DNA of 64,000 bases from Vibrio sp. 10N.286.49.B1 (lineage in GTDB: Bacteria; Pseudomonadota; Gammaproteobacteria; Enterobacterales; Vibrionaceae): the NCBI RefSeq assembly GCF_002873335.1, contig NZ_MCUW01000015.1:18117-82116 (forward strand). The letters run 5' to 3'. This document shows, one piece after another, positions 63,993-64,000 of this stretch. Every line of letters starts with the position of its first letter. Within the stretch, counting starts at the first letter, position 1. The notes below the pieces were generated by a model that worked only from the letters and a program-made list of their open reading frames with translations, ran no database searches and had not been told where the DNA came from. The translations under genes and the position numbers were made by a program.

Positions 63993-64000
63993 AAAGGAGA
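63993..64000 (+). promoter_or_regulatory. Shine-Dalgarno sequence at the window edge
   Basis: AAAGGAGA ends the window and should be the ribosome binding site of a plus-strand gene starting within about 10 bases. By conserved order in vibrios this would be chiS, the hybrid sensor kinase of the chitin operon. Confidence 0.6.

Overview
The window is a stretch of chromosome from a Vibrio (Gammaproteobacteria, Vibrionaceae). The evidence is a LuxR/HapR/OpaR-type quorum-sensing master regulator beside lpdA and hpt, a complete ten-gene chitin-oligosaccharide uptake and breakdown cluster in the order known from vibrios, ParC with the Vibrio-type Ser85/Glu89 pair, and housekeeping gene order shared with other vibrios and partly with E. 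coli. No rRNA, tRNA, CRISPR array, insertion sequence or prophage gene is visible. Almost every base belongs to a recognisable core gene or to a short regulatory gap.

Layout. 1-1.75 kb: short tandem repeats, then nadC facing away from ampD. 2-9.3 kb: the pyruvate dehydrogenase block pdhR-aceE-aceF and lpdA; the gap before pdhR carries an exact FNR-type box and two PdhR-type palindromes, one of them perfect. 9.3-11 kb: luxR (minus) and hpt (plus) diverge from a 485-bp gap with a Qrr-like pairing site and hairpins. 11-15.5 kb: beta-carbonic anhydrase diverging from a SulP transporter, then the ABC exporter yadGH. 15.6-21.5 kb: glnE, hldE and the outer-membrane channel tolC. 21.7-28.6 kb: nudF, a DUF1249 gene, cpdA, yqiA (each overlapping or close to the next), then topoisomerase IV parE-parC. 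28.7-33.2 kb: degS, degQ and zapG (minus) and zapE. 33.4-38.5 kb: rplM-rpsI, cytochrome bc1 petABC, sspAB. 38.6-42.4 kb: a glycerate-type catabolic cassette (glycerate kinase, GntP permease, CdaR-like regulator). 42.5-44.6 kb: yacL, then glnK-amtB behind a sigma-54/NtrC promoter. 44.8-48.6 kb: the ferric iron ABC transporter fbpABC with a Fur-like box. 48.8-63.3 kb: the chitin-oligosaccharide operon on the minus strand, running from the binding protein at 63284 down to a sugar-phosphate mutase ending at 48822. The last 700 bases are its regulatory region plus a small open reading frame, and the window ends on a Shine-Dalgarno sequence that should serve the next gene (chiS by analogy with other vibrios).

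How the genes work together. Pyruvate oxidation is tied to oxygen (FNR box) and pyruvate (PdhR boxes). The chitin operon imports GlcNAc oligomers and converts them to GlcNAc-6-phosphate through a phosphorylase, a hexosaminidase, a kinase and a mutase. GlnE, GlnK and AmtB belong to one nitrogen-sensing circuit although their genes are 27 kb apart.

I found no clearly new multi-gene system. The observations most worth following are a structured 3' UTR with a strong terminator after the chitin operon (possible sRNA), an orphan perfect hairpin between luxR and hpt, the motif-rich chb control region with a 44-codon ORF, G9 tracts inside zapE and fbpC, and a recurring pattern of short tandem duplications at gene 3' ends.
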